Assembly (NCBI GenBank): GCA_018820005.1
Contig: JAHJOS010000010.1
Location: forward strand, 1-5,324
Length of the DNA stretch: 5,324 bases
From: Alphaproteobacteria bacterium
GTDB lineage: Bacteria; Pseudomonadota; Alphaproteobacteria; Rhizobiales; Devosiaceae
Direction of reading: 5' to 3'
Numbering within the stretch: position 1 is the stretch's first letter; every line of letters starts with the position of its first letter. Of the stretch, positions 4,342 to 5,324 are shown piece after piece. The notes under the pieces are model-generated. The model saw only the letters and a program-made list of their open reading frames with translations. It had not been told where the DNA came from and did not search any database. A program made the translations under genes and the position numbers.

Positions 4342-4904
4342 GCAAGGCGCTCCGCGTGGGCGATGATGAGGCGCGCCGTTTCGGCGGGCTCGGTCAGTGT
4401 GGTGTCGAGGTCGATGCGATTGGGATGCTCGATCCGCAGCAGTGGCTCGGCCTGCCGCTTGCGCCAGGCGCTGTCGACATCGGTGTGCTTGAGCCGTTCA
4501 GCGCGTTCGGGCGTGCCAACGCGCGCCGCATGCGCCGCATCGGACGCCGTCAGCAGCACGGGCACGAAGACATTGCCGCGCCGCTCGGCCACGGCTTTGA
4601 CCTGCTCATAGGCTTCGCGATCCCCCGGATCACTGTCGAGCAGGCAATTGGTCAGCACGAAGCTGGTGTCGGGCGGCGTCATGGTCTCGATGGCCTTGAA
4701 CGCCTGGTCACGGATGACGCCGATCAGGTCCCACACACCCTGCGGCAGGGGCGTTTTGCCATCGGCGCGGATCAGCGAGAAAATGACATTGTTGGCCAGG
4801 TGATTGTCGAACAGCCGCGCATCGGTCGCCGCACAGATGGCCCTGGCCGTCGTCAGCTTGCCCACGCCATAGTGGCCGATGAGATAGATGATGGTGTTGT
4901 TCAT
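4338..4904 (-). CDS. Small P-loop NTPase/kinase-like protein of unknown function, embedded between cobN and cobO
   Basis: The protein has 188 residues. The N-terminus is a beta strand running into a P-loop, I5-I-Y-L-I-G10-H-Y-G-V-G15-K16-L17-T18. The usual Ser/Thr after the Lys is Leu17, followed by Thr18-Thr19, a variant found in a widespread set of kinase-like AAA-annotated proteins (G-x-x-G-V-G-K-L-T). D33-N-H-L, F82-V-L-T-N86 (second strand), an Arg-rich segment with R-V-G-T-P-E-R-A-E-R-L-K (possible lid) and a final helix fit the nucleoside-monophosphate-kinase or shikimate-kinase-like fold. The substrate is unknown. It is not CobP (which has a different P-loop, RSGKS) nor a GHMP threonine kinase (PduX/BluE). 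ATG 4904 is chosen because GGGGGAGG lies 4 nt upstream and the frame overlaps the cobN stop by ATGA; the in-frame ATG at 4955 would lie inside cobN. Its stop overlaps the cobO ATG the same way. Confidence 0.8.
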   Translation of the reverse strand: MNNTIIYLIGHYGVGKLTTARAICAATDARLFDNHLANNVIFSLIRADGKTPLPQGVWDLIGVIRDQAFKAIETMTPPDTSFVLTNCLLDSDPGDREAYEQVKAVAERRGNVFVPVLLTASDAAHAARVGTPERAERLKHTDVDSAWRKRQAEPLLRIEHPNRIDLDTTLTEPAETARLIIAHAERLA

Positions 4905-5324
4905 GTCGCCTCCCCCGCGAGCAGAGCGTAGGCCGAGTTCGAGCGCGGGGTCCACAGCCCGCGCTCGCGCGCGTCGTTGAACTTGGCGATCAGCTCGTCA
5001 TAGCCATGGGCGTTGCTGGACTGGATGAAGCCGCGCGTCGCCTCGTCCTCGATGAAGGCCTCAAAGGCCAGGTCGAAGTGATGCGTCTTGACCGCGCCGG
5101 TGGTGGCGGCAAAGGCGAACATGAAATCGACCGTGGCGATGATCTCGAAGGCGCCGCGATAGCCGTGGCGCTTGACGCCATTGAGCCATTTCGGATTGAC
5201 CACGCGCGACCGCATCACTTGGCTGATCTCCTCCTCCAGCGTCTTGATCAGCGGCCGTTCGGGGCGCGAGTGGTCATTGTGATAGGCCGCGGGCTGGCGC
5301 CCGGTCAGCGTCTCGGCTGCCACC
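4901..5324 (-). CDS. cobN: Cobaltochelatase subunit CobN, C-terminal fragment (runs off the right edge)
   Basis: About 141 codons of the C-terminal end are present. CobN is the large subunit of the aerobic ATP-dependent cobalt chelatase CobNST, which inserts Co2+ into hydrogenobyrinic acid a,c-diamide; it is related to ChlH/BchH. Conserved C-terminal signatures are visible: Y-H-N-D-H-S-R-P, T-L-E-E-E-I-S-Q-V-M-R-S-R-V-V-N-P-K-W, H-G-Y-R-G-A-F-E-I, A-T-V-D-F-M-F-A-F-A-A-T-T-G-A-V and the terminal E-R-G-L-W-T-P-R-S-N-S-A-Y-A-L-L-A. No frameshift or missing block is seen. The GTG at 5323 is an internal codon, not a start. The stop TGA overlaps the ATG of the next gene, giving the transcript order cobN, P-loop gene, cobO. 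Confidence 0.96.
   Translation of the reverse strand, partial: VAAETLTGRQPAAYHNDHSRPERPLIKTLEEEISQVMRSRVVNPKWLNGVKRHGYRGAFEIIATVDFMFAFAATTGAVKTHHFDLAFEAFIEDEATRGFIQSSNAHGYDELIAKFNDARERGLWTPRSNSAYALLAGEAT

Noticed and set aside
3733..4611. 292-residue plus-strand open frame opposite cobO and the P-loop gene
   Set aside because: It is a shadow of two genes with clear motifs on the other strand and shows no family signature.
1..5324. CRISPR array, tRNA/rRNA gene, insertion sequence or phage att site
   Set aside because: No direct-repeat array, tRNA-like cloverleaf, transposase motif or flanking duplication was seen on either strand.

Overview
This window comes from a high-GC bacterium that makes cobalamin by the oxygen-dependent (aerobic) route. 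Five of its nine genes are recognisable B12 genes: cobA, cobK, cobE, cobO and cobN. The gene content, protein wording and GC-rich codon use point to Alphaproteobacteria, most likely Hyphomicrobiales (Devosia-like). That placement is inference from pattern memory, not from a search.

Layout, left to right. Positions 1-256 (minus strand) hold the N-terminal part of CobA. A 92-bp divergent gap follows, then cobK (349-1077, plus). The 3' end of cobK overlaps the convergent cobE (1011-1457, minus) by 67 bp. Positions 1458-1736 are a 279-bp divergent control region between cobE and a cation diffusion facilitator (CDF) metal transporter (1737-2636, plus). A group II truncated hemoglobin (2712-3185, plus) and a small secreted protein of unknown function (3215-3694, plus) follow in the same direction. 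The right-hand block runs on the minus strand: the C-terminus of CobN (4901-5324), a small P-loop protein (4338-4904) and cobO (3691-4341). Each junction in this block is a 4-bp ATGA stop/start overlap. cobO and the secreted-protein gene end in the same CTAG tetranucleotide.

How the genes fit together. CobA methylates uroporphyrinogen III to precorrin-2, CobK reduces precorrin-6A, CobN is the large subunit of the cobalt chelatase, and CobO adenosylates the corrinoid. CobE is related to the C-terminal domain of CbiG and has a less settled role. The CDF transporter, the globin and the secreted protein form a plus-strand group inside the B12 locus. A metal or redox link to cobalt insertion is possible but unproven.

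The most interesting parts are two. First, the cobE leader on the minus strand holds four successive hairpins, the last of which buries the cobE ribosome binding site. It also carries several short motifs in the order found in cobalamin riboswitches, although core elements are missing. A Fur-type inverted repeat lies upstream, between back-to-back candidate promoters for cobE and the CDF gene. Second, an uncharacterised nucleotide-binding protein with an atypical Walker A (GKLT) is translationally coupled between cobN and cobO.
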